64,000 bases of DNA from Craspedostauros australis. Its lineage: Eukaryota; Bacillariophyta; Bacillariophyceae; Mastogloiales; Achnanthaceae. Made by a program: the position numbers and the translations under genes. Below, piece after piece: positions 62,185-64,000 of this stretch. The stretch covers positions 1,364,001 to 1,428,000 of the forward strand of contig JAMXDE010000008.1 of NCBI GenBank assembly GCA_026770025.1, read 5' to 3'. Positions within the stretch are counted from its first letter, which is position 1, and each line of letters begins with the position of its first letter. Under the pieces are notes generated by a model. It did no database searches. It saw only the letters and a list, made by a program, of their open reading frames with translations, and was not told the DNA's origin.

Positions 62185-62212
62185 TGTTCGCTATTATTAC
62201 CTTGCTGCTCGA
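59401..62212. other. largest gene-free stretch (2.8 kb)
   Basis: Lies between the start of the Arg/Ser-rich gene and the stop of the Ala/Lys-rich gene (both minus). No ORF over 100 codons has an ATG plus a plausible composition. It has a TTG/TTC-type microsatellite at about 59770-59795, a poly-A run at about 60018, an AT-rich patch at 61915-62045 and a (TG)n tract at its right end. I looked for tRNA and snRNA signatures and found none convincing. Confidence 0.5.
62127..62183. repeat. (TG)n microsatellite
   Basis: About 28 uninterrupted TG dinucleotides, 30 bp downstream (in gene sense) of the stop codon of the Ala/Lys-rich gene; on its mRNA this is a CA repeat in the 3' untranslated region. 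Confidence 0.97.
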
Positions 62213-64000
62213 CTATTCCTCCTCTTCAGATTCGTCGCTGCCGGAATCGCCACTGGAATCGTCACTGGGGGCATCAGAATCGCTGTCGCCACTGCCATCC
62301 GATTCCTCTGATGACTCCTGTGGATCTTCATCCACCCCCAAACGCTCGTGTGTGCTCACTCCGATCCAGTCCATGTCTGCAGGATCAACGATGTCCGCAA
62401 TGGGCACATCAATCCCTCCTTCCACCTCCATCCCCTGAGCTTGCACCGTCTCTGGAGCAAGCACATCCTCGTCCACAGCATCCTTGTTTGCAGCAGCCTC
62501 ATCTGCAGCAGCCTCATCCACAGCAGCCTGTCGTGCAGCAGCCTCATCCACAGCAGCCTGTCGTGCAGCAGCCTCATCTGCAGCCTTGTCCGCAGCAGCC
62601 TGGTGTGCAGCAGCCCATTGTGCAGCCTCGTTTGCAACTGCCTGTTTTGCAGCAGCATCGTTTGCTGCCTTGCTTGCAGCAGCCTGTTGTGCTGCCAGCT
62701 CCAGCCTCTCCGCCTCATCAGCCAGAGCATTCGCTCTCACTGCTCTGGCTCTGGCCTCTGCTGCCGTTGGCGCCTTGGACGGCGCGGCTTGGAGGACCGG
62801 GGCTGCTGGTGGCGCGGCTTGGAGGACTGGAGCTGCTGGTGGCGCGGCTTGGAGGACTGGGGCTGCTGGTGGCACGACGGCGGCGCCACTGGCGCGAGGA
62901 GCGGGAGGCGGCATCAACGGAAAGTACCCGCTCGCCATGGCGATGCCCTTGGCGATGGCGGCCACTACATCCTTGGTGGGTGTTGTTGTTGGTACTGGCG
63001 TTGGTGTTGGTGTTGGTGTTGGTGATTGTGCTGGTGTTGGTGTTGGTGTTGGTTTGGCGGGGTGGTGTGCAACCTTTTTGGATTTTGTGGCACGATGGGT
63101 TTTGGACTTGCGCCGATGCTTGGACTTGCGCACCTTGTGTGAGGTCTTGGTGGGCTTGCCTGGACACGCGTCGTACCGGCTGCTGGTGACGCTGATGGAT
63201 TTTGCTGAGCAGCTGCTGTCACCGCGAGGCACAGCGCCAGGACCCTCCGGGAAGGACGCCCCAAACACGCCTTCGTGCTGTTGGAAGAGTTCAGGGAAGC
63301 AGAAAGAAGTTCGTGAGTGGGAGTGCGCGCGCTTTTGTCACCCATCCAGTCGTCGTTGATCGTGGAATTCGCTCGGTTATTTCGTTTCATGTACTTACCT
63401 GTATGGCCGCCACCTTCTCGTACGTGGAGGGTGCGTAGTGTGTAGCGGTTCCGATGGTGGAGTCATCGCAACGGGAGGGCACACATGTGATGCGCGTGTT
63501 CAGGTCAACACGGCGTTGTGGCGTAGTAGCCCCAACACGCGACAAGCCAACGAATACGGATCGTTTATTTGCAGAACGAGCTTTTGGAACGACAGAAACG
63601 ATGGGGTGAGAACTGTGTTGTTCGACAACGCGCACAATCAACACAGATGCCCTCACCACGCTCTCCTTGTCGTTCGTAGTTACCTCCATCTCCATGTAGT
63701 TGATACCGCTGAGAACGCCATCGCTGGCGCGCTCGAATCGATTCGTGACAGCGAACGGCAAATCCACTTTCTGCGTGCGCACTGGTACTCCTTCGCGCTT
63801 TTTCATGCGCGACATTGCCTTAGCTGTAGCATTCACACGCGCCTTTTCGTCATCGAACGTTGTCACCCACGACTGGTTGGCAAGAGCAAAATCATCGCGC
63901 AATTGCTCATGGAGAAGTTCAACGTTTGCAAGAGCAGCGTTTTGCATCACTTCAAGCACGACAGACATGCCCCCAGGCGCAACATGCACGCGAAGGTCTT
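62213..64000 (-). CDS. Ala/Lys/Pro-rich protein with acidic tail (5' end outside the window)
   Basis: Two exons visible: 63400 side (63399-64000, continuing past the window edge) and 62213-63277, joined in phase 0 across a 121-bp intron with donor GTAAGT and acceptor CAG. The visible product has about 200 plus 354 residues. The first exon encodes a non-repetitive part (VMQNAALANVELLHEQLRDD, sequons NQS and NAT, GATTPQRRVDLNTRITCVPS). The second has a Lys/Arg/Ser cluster (KVRKSKHRRKSKTHRATKSK), a (PT)n stretch, three 10-residue PPAAPVLQAA-type repeats, an Ala-rich region with DEAAARQAAV repeats, and a Ser/Asp/Glu tail ending in EEEE. No known domain. Low-complexity Lys/Ser plus acidic tails occur in diatom cell-wall proteins, but without the N-terminus a signal peptide cannot be checked. 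Confidence 0.7.
62508..62567 (-). repeat. coding tandem repeat, 2 x 30 nt (Ala-rich)
   Basis: Two identical 30-nt units with degenerate copies on both sides, encoding DEAAARQAAV-type decapeptides in the Ala/Lys-rich protein. Confidence 0.85.
62781..62870 (-). repeat. coding tandem repeat, 3 x 30 nt (Pro/Ala)
   Basis: Three 30-nt units differing at one or two bases, encoding PPAAPVLQAA-type decapeptides. The near identity shows recent expansion. Confidence 0.9.
62994..63054 (-). repeat. coding hexamer repeat (Pro-Thr)
   Basis: A (GGTGTT)n-type run on the plus strand, read on the minus strand as alternating Pro and Thr codons, interrupted once by AQS. Confidence 0.85.

Noticed and set aside
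62036-63189. Open frames reading the TG tract as Cys-Val repeats
   Set aside because: They are microsatellite translations in the 3' region of a gene on the other strand.
1-64000. Search for transposons, LTR elements, virus-derived genes, CRISPR and rRNA
   Set aside because: No reverse transcriptase, transposase, integrase or capsid motif, no long terminal or inverted repeats, no spacer-repeat array and no rRNA core sequence was recognised.

Overview
The window is nuclear DNA from a protist, most probably a diatom (Bacillariophyta) or a close stramenopile relative. The genes are compact and intron-poor: I could place only ten spliceosomal introns in about 21 genes, of 121 to 470 bp, with GTAAGT/GTGAGT/GTACGT-type donors. 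The clearest lineage markers are a receptor-type guanylyl cyclase with the stramenopile ectodomain (Asn-Ser/Gln-Thr-Trp-Pro-Phe-Val signature) fused to a cyclic-nucleotide phosphodiesterase, a membrane-anchored kinase-like protein with HAD and DFN in place of HRD and DFG, and a phosphoglycerate mutase with a signal-peptide-plus-transit-peptide leader as used for import into complex plastids. Lineage is inferred from remembered family features; no search was run.

Layout, left to right: a WD40/TPR cullin-4 adaptor-like protein (-), a small hypothetical ORF (-), a tRNA-dihydrouridine synthase (+), an RraA-like protein with an organellar presequence (-), a 2068-residue USP32-like deubiquitinase ending in a CAAX box (+), a 1539-residue F-box/MSP-like/multi-membrane-span protein (-), an OTU protease with a secretory-type leader (+), the PP4 catalytic subunit (-, 2 exons), ALG14 (-, 2 exons), SPT6 (+, 2 exons), an unrecognised Arg-tailed protein (+), guanylyl cyclase-phosphodiesterase (-, 5 exons), a twin CX9C protein (+), the meiotic protein MND1 (-, 3 exons, the last only 14 nt of coding), the HAD/DFN kinase-like protein (+), phosphoglycerate mutase (+), ornithine decarboxylase (+), a TPR co-chaperone-like protein (-), a phosphate:H+ symporter (+), an Arg/Ser-rich hypothetical protein (-), and a partial Ala/Lys-rich protein with an acidic tail that runs off the right edge (-).

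The genes are mostly unrelated housekeeping functions: ubiquitin turnover (four genes in the first 24 kb), chromatin and transcription (SPT6), tRNA modification, N-glycosylation, phosphatase signalling, cyclic-nucleotide signalling, meiosis, glycolysis, polyamine synthesis and phosphate uptake. There is no operon logic. Neighbours are divergent, convergent or tandem with separate promoters. Gene-free stretches are 0.3 to 2.8 kb and hold short microsatellites and several TGACGT (cyclic-AMP-response-type) motifs. I saw no rRNA, convincing tRNA, CRISPR array, transposon or virus-derived element.

The best candidates for something undescribed are the F-box/MSP-like/membrane fusion, the secretory-pathway HAD/DFN kinase-like protein, the Ala/Lys-rich acidic-tailed protein, the orphan Arg-tailed gene, and the OTU protease that may be sent to a complex-plastid compartment.
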